From NCBI GenBank assembly GCA_039105265.1, contig JAPFFF010000012.1, positions 5,518,001 to 5,582,000 on the forward strand: DNA of 64,000 nt. The letters run 5' to 3'. Positions within the stretch are counted from its first letter, which is position 1. Each line of letters opens with the position of its first letter. The translations under genes were made by a program, and so were the position numbers. The notes beneath the pieces were generated by a model that did no database searches, was not told the DNA's origin, and worked only from the letters and a program-made list of their open reading frames with translations. This DNA comes from Tritrichomonas musculus (Eukaryota > Parabasalia > Tritrichomonadida > Tritrichomonadidae). Shown piece by piece: positions 50,537 through 60,721 of the stretch.

Positions 50537-51915
50537 ATGTTAAAATCAGTAATAATTACATCCACGGGATTGAAAAACATTTTTTTTGATGATTCAAGCA
50601 GCAATAGCGAATTTCATATGATGTTTGATGAAACAGACATTAAAATTAACAAAATATGTGCAGAATTTATATCTCCAATTGTTTCAAAAATTTGTAAATC
50701 TGACCCAACAATTGAAGAAATACAATTTGGAGATTTTTATGCTGATAAAGCCGAAATTTTAAAGAATTTTCAAAAGAAGCTTTTACAGAAGATATTGTTT
50801 CATTAATCCAACAAATTTCGAGTGGATATTCAATATATATGAATGATGATCAAGCATATAAAATGCGATTTATATCTATTATATTAGGAAATGAAGAATT
50901 ATTTGCCAAAATTAATGAAGTTTTTCCTCATGAATTAAATGAAGCAAATATAGAAATATATATCAATTATTACAAAATTTGTTATCAATTCTCACAATTA
51001 ACGCCTTATTTTGATTTTTCCACAATTATTGAACAAATTGCTATCAATTTCTCTTTGATTGAACCTAATAAATTATTGACTCTTCCAATTTCATTTCAAT
51101 ATGCCATTATATCGAATTCGCATTTGAAAATAGAAGATGAAGATTCATTATATGATTATATTGAGAAAATATTTGAAAATTGCCACCAACATGACGAAGA
51201 ATACTACGATGAGATATTATTCTACGAGCAAATTGAGTTTTCTTCATTAAGTCAGGAGAAATTGAATGAATTTCTATCAAAATTAGACATAGGTAAAATT
51301 ACCGGCGGTTTATGGTCAAAACTTCTATCGGCCTTAACACATCAAAAAGATAACACTAAAAATAAACGATACCAGTTAAATAATAATAATAAAAAATTCA
51401 AATACGATACAAACCGCCAAAACCGTTTTGAAGGCATAATCCACCACTTGAACAACCAGTGCCACGGAAATTCTGCTGAAAAAGGCGTGATAGATGTTAG
51501 CATACCAGACATGCCTACAATATACAATTTTTCAACCCATAAGAATTCAAATGTTGTCGACCTGAAAGACAAGATGAGCTACGTCACTTCAAAGAAAGAA
51601 TATTTAAATTGGCTAAAAATTGATTTCAAAGAAAAAAGAGTCAGGCCAACGAATTACTCAATTAGGAAGTAACATTTGGGACCTGGAAACTCACATCTGA
51701 TGAACTGGGCAGTTGAAGGATCAAACAATAATGAAGACTGGAAAGTTCTCGATGAAAGAGCAAATGAAAAGTCTCTTGATAATATGTCAGCTGAAAATAC
51801 GTTTGACATATCATCGAAATTGGATAAAAATGAGAATTTTCGTTACATTCGTCTGAAGGTTACTGGACCAAACAGCCGTAACACTACCATTTTATTCATT
51901 TCGGCACATGAGTGA
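50537..51915 (+). pseudogene. Broken BTB-like / F5/8-type C domain gene
   Basis: Three open pieces form one protein of a large trichomonad family. The N-terminal piece reads MLKSVIITSTGLKN...AEFISPIVSKICKSDPTIEEIQF, the BTB-like start. The middle piece is helical (from EFSKEAFTEDIVSLI). The C-terminal piece is an F5/8-type C (discoidin, galactose-binding-like) domain with IDFKEKRVRPTNYSIR, MNWAVEGSNNNEDWKVLDER and FRYIRLKVTGPN. Two defects split it: a one-base frameshift at about 50755-50770, and an in-frame TAA at 51670-51672 within the F5/8-type C domain, after YSIRK. Both could be repaired by single-base changes, so a sequencing error or a very young pseudogene is possible. The usual role of this family is unknown. 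Confidence 0.75.
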
Positions 51916-52311
51916 ATTTAAAATAAAGTAAAAATTTTTTGATTTAAATAAATATTTATAATGTCATTAATTATTATTATGGCTTGCATTATTTCCCTCA
52001 TTTTTATTTATTTCATCATTTTCATATGACAAGAATTTTTGTTTATATCCTTCTTTTTCTTCTTCATTATCTGAAAAATTGTCATCAGATTTGGATTTCT
52101 TCATCATCATATGACAAGAAAAAATGGATGAGAAAAAAAAAAAAAAAAATCAGACTTGGAATTTCCAAGTTTTTTTTCTTCCTAACTTTTCTTCAATTAT
52201 AGCAAGAACAAAATGATAAAAAAGCATTAATACTTTAAATTTAATAAGTTATCAAAATAATTCTACATTTTTTTTAAATCCTTATTGTGAAAAAAAATAA
52301 AGCAAAAAATT
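51916..52311. other. Intergenic region with a small hairpin
   Basis: ACTTGGAATTTCCAAGT (52154-52170) is a 17-base palindrome with 14 A shortly before it and 8 T directly after, which resembles a small fold-back element. TCATATGACAAGAA occurs twice (about 52020-52035 and 52108-52122). Confidence 0.5.
52304..52309 (-). terminator. Pol III terminator (T6)
   Basis: On the minus strand a run of six T begins three bases after the tRNA 3' end, as expected for RNA polymerase III. Confidence 0.7.
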
Positions 52312-52382
52312 GGATAAGCCGTGAATCGAACACGGATCTATTGAGCCACAATCAAAAATGCTAACCATTACACTACTTATCC
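52312..52382 (-). tRNA. tRNA-His (GTG)
   Basis: A 71-base cloverleaf. The acceptor GGATAAG pairs with CTTATCC. The D arm is GTGT-AATGGTTA-GCAT, the anticodon arm TTTGA-TTGTGGC-TCAAT with anticodon GTG (complement at 52347-52349), and the T arm CCGTG-TTCGATT-CACGG. The discriminator base is A, as in eukaryotic tRNA-His. There is no intron and no encoded CCA. The A box GTGTAATGGTTAGC and B box TTCGATTC are present. The outermost anticodon-stem pair is T-T, a mismatch; all other stems pair, with some G-T in the D stem. Confidence 0.93.
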
Positions 52383-52613
52383 TCTTGTCATTTTATAAAA
52401 ATTATGATATTTTAACAAAGTTGATAGAACATGGCTGCAAATGAAAAATTAAATTCAGTATTATTGAAAAAGTATTTGCTAACATATTTATTAATAATCA
52501 GCAAAAATGATATAAAATTGTAATTTAGCGATTATTTAATCTTTTATTTATATATTTTTATATGAAATGCAAATATCTTTTTTAAAAAGGGATTCATTTT
52601 ATAGAAACTCACT
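52383..52613. other. Intergenic region upstream of the tRNA
   Basis: A+T-rich; nothing recognised. Confidence 0.4.
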
Positions 52614-52961
52614 TTAATTTTCAGTGTTTTTATATAAGCATTTTATATGTTCAATACAAGGTGATATTCTTTTTTCATTGTCATTAAACCATTTAACAAT
52701 TAATATTTTACTTCTTTTATAATTTCTTGAAATTGGTATTTCTATTAGCAAAGATATCAAAAAAGCAATTGATAAAATAGAATCCACTGATATTTCATTC
52801 AACCTGCGACAACCAGTTATTTCTTTGATTAATTCTTCACCACGACTTCCATTTGCAATGAAATCATTTAATAAATTGCGTGTCACTGTTTTTTCAGAAT
52901 CAAAAATTCTTGAAAAACCTTCTGGTACTTTATTTTTTCTAATTCTTTTTTTGGATATCAT
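52614..52961 (-). CDS. Small hypothetical protein
   Basis: A 115-residue protein starting MISKKRIRKNKVPEGFSRIF, with mixed composition and no low-complexity runs. It has a basic N-terminus, a central hydrophobic stretch (VDSILSIAFLISLLIEIPI, about 69-87) that could be a buried helix or a membrane segment, and a charged C-terminus. The start is a real ATG with TCATTTT about 5 bases upstream, which fits the trichomonad Initiator. I do not recognise the family. It may be a complete small gene or a fragment. Confidence 0.5.
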   Translation of the reverse strand: MISKKRIRKNKVPEGFSRIFDSEKTVTRNLLNDFIANGSRGEELIKEITGCRRLNEISVDSILSIAFLISLLIEIPISRNYKRSKILIVKWFNDNEKRISPCIEHIKCLYKNTEN

Positions 52962-52965
52962 TTAG

Positions 52966-52972
52966 AAAATGA
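52966..52972 (-). promoter_or_regulatory. Initiator-like TCATTTT
   Basis: Matches TCAYTW on the minus strand, within 12 bases of the ATG at 52961. Confidence 0.45.
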
Positions 52973-53148
52973 AATTCATATGATCTAAAAAAAAATACAT
53001 TTGATAAAATATTTGAATGAATTTTGAATTAAAAAAAATGCCCAAAATTGATAGAAAATGAAAAATTTTTTTGAATGGCAAAGTCTTAATTTTTTTAAGA
53101 ATTTTTTTTCTTTTTACAAATTAATACTTACCTATTTTGGTGTATAAT

Positions 53149-53640
53149 TACATTAAACAAAAGAAGAAAATAGGAGAAGGATCATTCCGTGAAGTTTTCA
53201 AAGTCCTGCACAAAACAAGTGGAGTAGTTTGTGCTGTAAAATAGCAAAGAAAAAATTAAGTGAAGAAAAATTTTGAATCTCGATCATCAACGTGAAATAA
53301 ACAATTCTTACATAATTAAACATCCAACAATTACTAAATTCATTGGTTTCACTTATGTTAACATTTTACCGACCTTTACGAAATCTTACAGAGAAACTTT
53401 TTGTTTTGTATAGAATTGTATCAGCAATGGAATATTTGCACTCACATTATATTATTCATAGAGATTTGAAGCCAGATAACATTTTATTAGATCTAATATT
53501 TTTAGATCAATAAATGATGGAATTGATATTTTAGTTAATGATGAACATTTTCTGAAAGCACCATGTCCAATTGAAGTTACAGATGATGGAATTGATATTT
53601 GATACAATTATTCTTTAATGAATGGTGGAATAACTGTATC
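53149..53640 (+). pseudogene. Protein kinase relic
   Basis: The glycine loop and VAIK region are clear (KKIGEGSFREVFKVLHK to VVCAVK) and followed at once by a TAG (53242-53244). Further on, in another frame, YLHSHYIIHRDLKPDNILLD is recognisable (about 53430-53490). The stretch between is short and frameshifted, and helix C and the hinge are mostly lost. The rest of the kinase is absent; what follows repeats DGIDI. A clear dead copy of the TKL or related kinase families nearby. Confidence 0.8.
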
Positions 53641-54365
53641 AAGTGTTGATTTAAACCAAATAATTGTATCAAAAGAATCTTTATTTGCTCTGCTTTTATA
53701 TATAAGATATTTATCCATATATCATAATTATTATATTAAACGATGCCTCAAAGAGGTACTTGAATGTTGATTAATATTTGATCTTTCTTTTTCAAAAAAC
53801 TCTCTGTCAGTTTTTTCTATCTCAAGTATATTTAGAAAAAATCAAACTTATTTCTGATTACGGTGCGTGCTCATGCCATTATTTCTTTTTTAAAATTACA
53901 ATTTGATTTTAATAAAACCTTTGATTTGTTATTCTCTTATTGACTATTTTATTTAATAAAAGTAAGATTTTATAAATATTAAAAACTTTTTTATTTTCAA
54001 GCAAGTAATATTCTGGATATCTTTATACGTGCTTTAGGTTTTATTAAATTTGATCTTTAATGGTGAATTGTTGGTATTGGCTAGTAGTAAATATATTTCA
54101 AAAAGAAATATGTCGCTAAATACTGCATTTGGTTTAATATTTCAAGGTCATGCTTGAGAGAATTTCATAAATGAATAACAATAATATAAGTAATATCAAT
54201 TGTCTTATAACTAAATAAGTAGTATAAAATAGATAATATTTTTTATTTATTTAAATAAACATATTTATATGAATTCAATTTCTATTTTGAATATCAAAAA
54301 ACGTTTTTTTATCTTCAACAGAATTTTTTCATTGTGTTATCACAAATTACGAATAAATCATTAAA
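53641..54365. other. Intergenic region
   Basis: No gene seen; A+T-rich, with the Initiator of the next gene at the end. Confidence 0.5.
54358..54363 (+). promoter_or_regulatory. Initiator element (TCATTA)
   Basis: TCATTA matches TCAYTW; its A lies 6 bases before the ATG of the GH31 gene, giving a very short leader as is usual in trichomonads. Confidence 0.65.
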
Positions 54366-57083
54366 ATGATTCAAGATATGCTTTATAGATTCAATGGCCA
54401 AGATTGGTCATCAGGCATACGTTCCATTCATTCTAATATGGAAGTTGACCACCATACATTTACATGCAATAATAATTCAGTTGCATTTTCAGTTTTTGAT
54501 TCAGATAATCAAAATGAAAAAGAAGAATACTTAATTGTTATGTATCGTCTTACATGTGGTCCTATCAGATTTATTTGTGAAAGCAAGCAGAGACACTTTA
54601 ATCCATCCCTTGAAGATTCTATAATCACACAAGAAGAATTATATTCAGTTGAGCCATTAAGAGCCATTGACATTGCCAAAGAGTATGTAATGATGGAATA
54701 CAATGATAACATATCGGTTACCATCACCTACAAGCCTTTCCATCTAACAATATTCGATCAAACGTCATCAATTAAATTATTAAAAATCAACTCAAATTCA
54801 ATGCTTTCAATAAAGCAAAACAGCTTTGATATTAGTTTCTACAGCAACAATGAAAACCCAGTTCGTTTAATCGGCCTTCCAGCTCGTGATTCGCACGTTT
54901 TCTTAAAGCCAACAATTGAATCCAGTGATGAACGACCAAATAACAATATAAAAAGTGAACCATACAGGATATTCAACTGTGACACTGGCGGATTTCGTCC
55001 ACCGAAAGAATACTCTGTTTATGGCGCCATCAACTTTTTACAGTCAGAAAGTTCGGCACTTTTTTACTCAAACAGTTCTGACACTTTTGTCGACCTCATT
55101 AAACGTACGAGCGGCAGTGAAAAGGACCGAGTTGATGCCCACTTTTTGTCCAATTCTGGTCCACTTGACATCTTTCTGTATATTGGGAACCGTTTATCGA
55201 CAACCGCCCAATTTGTGAAGATGACTGGTCCGACATTTTTCCCTTCAATTTCAAACTTCGGCTTCGGCCACTCGAAGTGGGGCATCAAGGACGAGGAAGA
55301 AGCCGAGTCGATTATGAAATTGTATGACGACTCGAATGTCTATTTTGACACTTTTTGGCTTGACATTGACCATCTTGATTCAAACATGCCGTTTACGGTT
55401 AATGCACACAATTTCCCGCATTATAACGAGCTCATTGAAAAACTTCAATCTAACGGTCTCCACAGAAATGTTGCAATCATCGAAGACCCCCATCTTCCAT
55501 ATGACAAGGGCCACGAAATATCTGACGACTGCCTCAAGAAGGGACTCGAAGTGAAGACCAGAGACAACAAGACTTTTGTCGGAGTCTGTTGGCCTGGTGA
55601 TTCAATATATCCCGACTTTTTGAATGAGGAATGTCGGGCTTGGTGGGGGACCAAAGTTCCACTGAATGTCAATCAATGGAACGACATGAATGAGCCTTCT
55701 GTTTTCAACTCACTTGAGAACACAATGCCACGCGACAACATCCACAAATGCAGGCACGACAAGCTGAACGATAGAAGGATTGAATTGCTCAGAAAAAGTT
55801 CAATTGAAAAACTTGAACAAGTGTATTCACAGGCCTGCAATTCATGCACCTACAATGACAAAGAAAACATAATAAATGACGACCATAATAAAGACGTTTA
55901 TTATTCATCAGTTCATCATCAAGACGTTCATAACGTCTACGGCCATTATCACTGCTTGTCGACCTTCAACGGTGTCAAGGAAAGGACAAGGAAGAAAGGC
56001 TCTGAAAAAGAGGATAGTAAACGTCCTTTCGTCTTAACAAGAAGCTATTTTGCAGGCACTTCTAGACACGCTGCTGTTTGGACAGGTGACCAGCCAAGTA
56101 CATTGAATGATCTTCAGACATCACTTCACCAAATTTGCACAGCATCGCTCTGTGGAATGCCGTATCTTGGCGCTGACATTGGCGGCTTCTTTGGGAATCC
56201 GAGCGAGAATCTTCTTGATCTTTGGTTTGTCAATTCTGTTTGGTTTTATCCATTTTTGCGTCTGCATGGCGAAATCCAAACGAAAGATCGACAACAACTC
56301 GTCGCAAGTTCCGATTTAATCAAGCTCGCTCTCAACGAACGATACTTGTTTGTTCCATACTGGTACACGATGTTTTACCAGCTACACATTAATAAAAAAT
56401 ATGATAAAAGTGAGGCCAATTTGGCTGTTCGTTTTGCATTCGTAGATTTTCCAGATGTTTTCGGCGTTTATGATGACAATTACTCATGTTGTGAGCATTC
56501 GTTTGTTGGTGATTCTTTGCTTGTTTCGCCCGTTTATAAATATGATTCAAATTCTGAAGAGTTTGAATTTGGCAATCAAAAAGTGGAAACTTTTGTGAAT
56601 GACAGATATTTCAATTTGAGAAAAATATTGGGAAATATCATGAACCAAAACAATAATATTCTATCGTCACTTAACATCGACTCTGCTTTGAATAAGAAAC
56701 TTTTGCCACTTTTCATCAAGAAAGGTAAAATTGTGCCAATTTTCACAACTCCTGCAAAATCAATCGCTCTCTGCAAAAATGGCAAAATTTCTTTGATTGT
56801 TGCTGTTGATCAAAACAATAAGGCTGATGGATGCTTGTTCCTTGATGATGGTGATACTTTTAACTTCGAGTCTGGAGATTTCGCCTATCGTCGCTTCTCT
56901 TTCAATAATGGGAAAATTCAAAATGCAAGCTTACGCGAAAATCAGCCAAATGTTGAATTGAATGATTATTTGGTCCATGCAGAAATCGGAACTTTTATTA
57001 TAATTCAAGATAACGAGCACGTTATTATCAAAAGTGATTTTAATCTCAAAGTTGTTGATGATTGGGAGATTGATTTACTTTAA
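54366..57083 (+). CDS. GH31 alpha-glucosidase (glucosidase II alpha-like)
   Basis: A 905-residue glycoside hydrolase of family 31. The N-terminal roughly 270 residues are the beta-sandwich region. The catalytic barrel shows DTFWLDIDHLD, the nucleophile motif WND440MNEPSVF, the acid/base region WTGD575Q preceded by RSYFAGTSRHAAV, and GADIGGFFGNPSENLLDLW; beta-rich C-terminal domains follow. It should hydrolyse terminal alpha-glucosidic bonds with retention. Barrel motifs resemble the ER glucosidase II alpha subunit (GANAB/neutral alpha-glucosidase), which trims glucose from N-glycans. However, no signal peptide is visible at the N-terminus (MIQDMLYRFNGQDWSSG), so a cytosolic role on glycogen-derived oligosaccharides is equally possible. 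A His/Tyr/Asp-rich insertion (about 495-545) lies between the nucleophile and acid/base motifs. The ATG 6 bases after an Initiator fixes the start. Confidence 0.95.
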   Translation: MIQDMLYRFNGQDWSSGIRSIHSNMEVDHHTFTCNNNSVAFSVFDSDNQNEKEEYLIVMYRLTCGPIRFICESKQRHFNPSLEDSIITQEELYSVEPLRAIDIAKEYVMMEYNDNISVTITYKPFHLTIFDQTSSIKLLKINSNSMLSIKQNSFDISFYSNNENPVRLIGLPARDSHVFLKPTIESSDERPNNNIKSEPYRIFNCDTGGFRPPKEYSVYGAINFLQSESSALFYSNSSDTFVDLIKRTSGSEKDRVDAHFLSNSGPLDIFLYIGNRLSTTAQFVKMTGPTFFPSISNFGFGHSKWGIKDEEEAESIMKLYDDSNVYFDTFWLDIDHLDSNMPFTVNAHNFPHYNELIEKLQSNGLHRNVAIIEDPHLPYDKGHEISDDCLKKGLEVKTRDNKTFVGVCWPGDSIYPDFLNEECRAWWGTKVPLNVNQWNDMNEPSVFNSLENTMPRDNIHKCRHDKLNDRRIELLRKSSIEKLEQVYSQACNSCTYNDKENIINDDHNKDVYYSSVHHQDVHNVYGHYHCLSTFNGVKERTRKKGSEKEDSKRPFVLTRSYFAGTSRHAAVWTGDQPSTLNDLQTSLHQICTASLCGMPYLGADIGGFFGNPSENLLDLWFVNSVWFYPFLRLHGEIQTKDRQQLVASSDLIKLALNERYLFVPYWYTMFYQLHINKKYDKSEANLAVRFAFVDFPDVFGVYDDNYSCCEHSFVGDSLLVSPVYKYDSNSEEFEFGNQKVETFVNDRYFNLRKILGNIMNQNNNILSSLNIDSALNKKLLPLFIKKGKIVPIFTTPAKSIALCKNGKISLIVAVDQNNKADGCLFLDDGDTFNFESGDFAYRRFSFNNGKIQNASLRENQPNVELNDYLVHAEIGTFIIIQDNEHVIIKSDFNLKVVDDWEIDLL

Positions 57084-57338
57084 ACAATTTTATTTTATTT
57101 TATTTTTTTTTTTTTTTTTTTTTTAATTTTTTCAATTTCAACTTTCTTTTCATTCTGAATTTGCTGAGTAGTTCTTGTTGTTGTTTTATAATTGTTTCAA
57201 TTTGAACTTTCATTTCTTCTTATATCTGTTGTATACTTTTTAATTATTATTTTTTTTTTCCCCTCTGAAAAAGTTGAATTAAAATACTTCAAATAACAAA
57301 TTTTACAAGTTATAACTTATTTGAATACTTCAAATAAC

Positions 57339-57416
57339 AAAGTATTCAACAAATATTTGAAGTATTTTAATAACAATATCACTTTTTAAATATTTGAAAT
57401 ATTTGTTGAATACTTT
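57339..57416. repeat. Perfect 20-bp inverted repeat
   Basis: AAAGTATTCAACAAATATTT at 57339-57358 is the exact reverse complement of 57397-57416, with a 38-base loop. Confidence 0.8.
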
Positions 57417-57467
57417 GTTTTTCCTCTGTTGAATACTTCAAATAACAATATCACTTTTTAATTATTA

Positions 57468-57658
57468 GGGGTTTTTCGAAAAAAAAAGTTTTTTCGAAAA
57501 AAATACAATTTTTCAGAAAAAAGTTGATTTTTTGGAAAAATTTTTGTGAATTTATTTGGCCAGACGATCAAAAATCATTCAAAACGTTTTCCGAAAAAAC
57601 TACTTTTTTCGGAAAAACTTTATTTTTTAAGCAAAAAGTATTTTTTTCGAAAACCTCC
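57468..57658. mobile_element. 191-bp MITE-like element with TA flanks
   Basis: The ends GGGGTTTTTCGAAAAAAA and TTTTTTTCGAAAACCTCC are imperfect inverted repeats, flanked by TA on each side (57466-57467 and 57659-57660). The interior is A+T-rich with repeated TTTTTTCGAAAAA strings and no coding potential. The TA flanks suggest Tc1/mariner-type mobilisation, but no empty site is available. Confidence 0.6.
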
Positions 57659-58061
57659 TATTATATATGTTGAATACTTTAATAACTTATTAAATATTAT
57701 TGTTTTTCCTCTGAAAAAGTTGAATTGAATATTCAATTTCTCATAATAAAAATATTTTTTATAAACGATTCTATTTTTGGTGTTTATTTTTATATAAAAG
57801 AACTGTTTGAAATTCGCAATTTCAAACAGATTATTTTCAGGATGTATATCAAATATCACATATTCCTGACCAAATCAAACCAATTAGTGATAAATCATTT
57901 CTAAAATATATTTTGATCAAATAAATAGATCAACTAAAGTATAGTTAGTCTTTTCGGAAGAACCTTCAAAAAGTGGAAATCATACAGAAAAAATAATCTA
58001 AATAAAATAATTTTAAAAACAAATCTTTTTATATTTTTACATAATTTTTACCGAGACTACA

Positions 58062-58120
58062 TACCGCCTAGCGGGCGTCGAGCGAAGCGAAGCCGAGTCG
58101 AGACCCCGCGGCTGGCGGTA
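58062..58120. other. G+C-rich hairpin island
   Basis: Bases 58062-58068 (TACCGCC) pair with 58114-58120 (GGCGGTA), and AGCGGG pairs further in with CCCGC. The loop holds GCGAAGCGAAGC and CGAGTCGAGA. By eye it is about two-thirds G+C in DNA that is about one-quarter G+C. It could be a structured RNA, a foreign insert or a mobile hairpin; nothing decides. Confidence 0.6.
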
Positions 58121-58453
58121 AGAATAAAAAAAACTATAACATTCTCTTTTAGTCGATGTTTTTAAATATTTACGTAAATACTTATCACAATATTAACCAA
58201 AATTGAACATGAAATATACCTAATAATTTACTCAAGTTTCTAAGATTTCTGAATTTCAGAAATTCTTTAATAAAATCCGAAATTCTTTATTCTTAATTAA
58301 AACATATAATTAACTAGAGTAAAAAATTCAAGCTTGTACGAAAATCAACCAAATGTTGAATTGAAACATCATTTTAATTCATGATAACGAGCATTTTATT
58401 ATCTATAGCATCCTATTAATGACAAAAAGCTTTAAATAACAAATTTTTTCAAG

Positions 58454-58914
58454 TTATATCGTTTGAATGGCAACGAGAGACAACCATTTAATGTCAATGA
58501 CATCTAGACTGAACTTGTCAAGCATCTTGAACAGTTCAAATGTTGGCAGCTCTCCACTTCCTAAAAAAGGTACATGTAAGTGCTGATGAATTTCAGAATA
58601 TATTTTGTCAAAGTCAGAAAACACTATTCTCATCATTGAAAAGTACCTAAAGAAACAATCTTCAACTTTTCCTCTATTTTTCATTAATTGAATACGTTCT
58701 CAATTTCCGTGCTTATTATTTCGAAGTAATTATTCTTTCCAATTTGAACTTTTGCAATTGTAGTCAAAATTGTTTCTATTGAAAAAGCTGAAAAATTCAA
58801 ATCAGGTATAGTATTGGCTGCAATTTTGAACAGTGGAGGCAAAATAGAATCACACAAATAAGAGCAATTTGATTCCTTAAGCAATTTCACTTTTATTACG
58901 AAATACCAAATCAT
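58454..58914 (-). pseudogene. Possible gene fragment in two frames
   Basis: Two adjoining frames of 76 codons overlap by one base (TAATG at 58682-58686). The first (MIWYFVIKVKLLKESNCSYL...) has a helical pattern like an ARM/HEAT repeat (LPPLFKIAANTIPDLNFSAFSIETILTTIAKV). The second (…VEDCFFRYFSMMRIVFSDFDKIYSEI) continues in a similar style. One small frameshift would join them. No recognisable family; probably the middle of a decayed helical-repeat gene. Confidence 0.4.
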
Positions 58915-59690
58915 TTGTTATTGAACAAATCAGGTATATCAATAATGAACTTCAATTAAAACCTCGTTTGTCAACATCTAAACCTGCTGATTATGATGTT
59001 AAACATTTCAAAAACATCTTAGAAAATTATCTTACTTCATTCGGTTTTAGAGAACATGAAGGCAACTCAATCAATGATACAACAATAAATGATTTCGTTA
59101 ATAGAATGAAAAGAGAAGCAGAAGAACAAGAAGAGGAGGAAGAGGAACAATTTGAAGAAGAAGAACAAGATGATAAACAAAAACAAAAAGAAAAAAAAAT
59201 CGAGGATAACATCAAAATTGTTCATGATGCACTCAACAACGCACTTCAATTAATTAAATCAGAAAATATATTATTGAAACCATTACCGCCAAAGACAAAC
59301 AAGCAACCTCAACGATATGAAGACATTCGATTCAACAATGAAAATGCAGAATTAATTGAATATCTCAAAAAGTTTGCATTAAAAGGAGTTTGTTCAAAGA
59401 ATGATTCATATTTCATAATCAATGAGCCTGAGAACTTTGATGAAGCAGTTGAAGCGTGTAGTCATTTATTTGACCAACACCCGAACGAGAGTGAAAAGGT
59501 TGAACATTTAGATGAAGACAGCAAAGAACCCATAAAAATATATTACATGAACGGAGTTTCATCAATTGAAGACATCAATGAATATTTAACTGAAACAGTA
59601 TTTGAACAAGAAGTTAAACCTTTCAAAGTTTATTTTCAATTGACTGGTATATTTGAGATACCTCCAAAGAATGAAAATTATGAGGTTTAG
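58881..59690 (+). pseudogene. Open frame without a start codon, acidic protein fragment
   Basis: Open from after the TAA at 58878 to a TAG at 59688-59690, about 269 codons. There is no ATG before residue-like position 59106, and the apparent first codon of the longest frame is TTG. The protein reads ...SFVIEQIRYINNELQLKPRL...KPADYDVKHFKNILENYL, then a Glu-rich tract (EAEEQEEEEEEQFEEEEQ), then a folded-looking C-terminal part (YEDIRFNNENAELIEYLKKFA to KVYFQLTGIFEIPP). The missing start suggests a 5'-truncated gene. Family not recognised. It abuts the fragment on the other strand. Confidence 0.5.
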
Positions 59691-59693
59691 TTT

Positions 59694-59834
59694 TTAGAAA
59701 GTAGTTTATGGTCGATAATCCAAAATCTGAAAGTTTAGGAATAAGGTTAGCACTGAAAAGAACGTTTCTTGGCTTTAAATCACCGTGAATGACATTTTTT
59801 GAATGAAGATATGAAACTTCTGCTGCAATTCCTT
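59694..59834 (-). pseudogene. Kinase relic (catalytic loop and DFG)
   Basis: The minus strand reads GIAAEVSYLHSKNVIHGDLK, then PRNVLFSANLIPKLSDFGLS, unmistakable TKL-type kinase sequence from helix E to DFG, with HGD in place of HRD. The frame is intact for 47 codons, but the flanks carry no further kinase motifs, so it is an isolated fragment. Confidence 0.8.
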
Positions 59835-60721
59835 AAATATTAATCAATTTAATCGTATAGATCCAAAATGGAACAATATATCCTTTTAGTAAAATATGAA
59901 AAAGTCTTCCAGTGATCAGTTTGGCAAATATTCAGTTATTATTACCAATTTGCGTGATTTTTTCGTTTGAATATAACTCGTTCATAAATAATTGATTATT
60001 GAATGATATTTCATAAACTTGTAAATGTCGATATTATTTGAAATGCGTGAATCATAATATTCTTTCTTTTCTCTTTATTTTAAGTAACTTTTACAGAATA
60101 AAATCGTTCTGTCTATTTATCTTTAACAGATAAACTTTGCTGATTTCAATTTTGAAAGTATTCCTAATATGCGATTTTTAATAATAAAAATAAAAAAATT
60201 AATTTCAATATTAAATATTATTTTATATATTTAATATTAATATTTGTTTTTATCTTAGTTTATCATTAAATATATTTTTTTTTTACGATATTAATAAAAA
60301 AAGAATTGAATAAATAAAGGAAATAAAATTAACCCAAAGGCCAATTTTTTTACTAAAATATAACTTTTTGATATATATTATTCAATCTTTGAAAAAGTTG
60401 AATAATCAAAAAAACAATAGAGATCAAACTTTTTGATAATATTATTATCGGTTTCTAACTATTAATATTGAATATTTATCAGAAAAAAATGAAATACGAT
60501 TGAATTTATTTTTTACAATGATAATTATTGTTAGAATTATCCTTATTTTAAAATGTTAAATTCTATCAAAACTAATTATATATTTATAAAAATAAATATA
60601 AATAATATATTTAAATTTTGATTTAAAAATTTAAAACAGATTTTAGTATTACTGTGTTTATTATTCCTATCAATAGAAAATTTTTTAAATCAAATGTGAC
60701 CATTAATTTTTTTTAAATTAA
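59835..60721. other. Intergenic A+T-rich region
   Basis: No gene seen. Very A+T-rich upstream region of the last kinase gene. Confidence 0.5.

Larger units (their letters stand above)
57084..58453. other. Intergenic region with fold-back elements and a G+C-rich hairpin
   Basis: It begins with a poly-T tract (about 57103-57124). GAATACTTCAAATAACAA recurs (about 57323 and 57431, partial near 57284). It contains an inverted repeat (57339-57416), a MITE-like element (57468-57658) and the G+C-rich hairpin at 58062-58120. Bases about 58332-58400 resemble the 3' coding part of the GH31 gene (AAGCTTGTACGAAAATCAAC versus AAGCTTACGCGAAAATCAGC at 56929), a decayed fragment. Confidence 0.55.
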
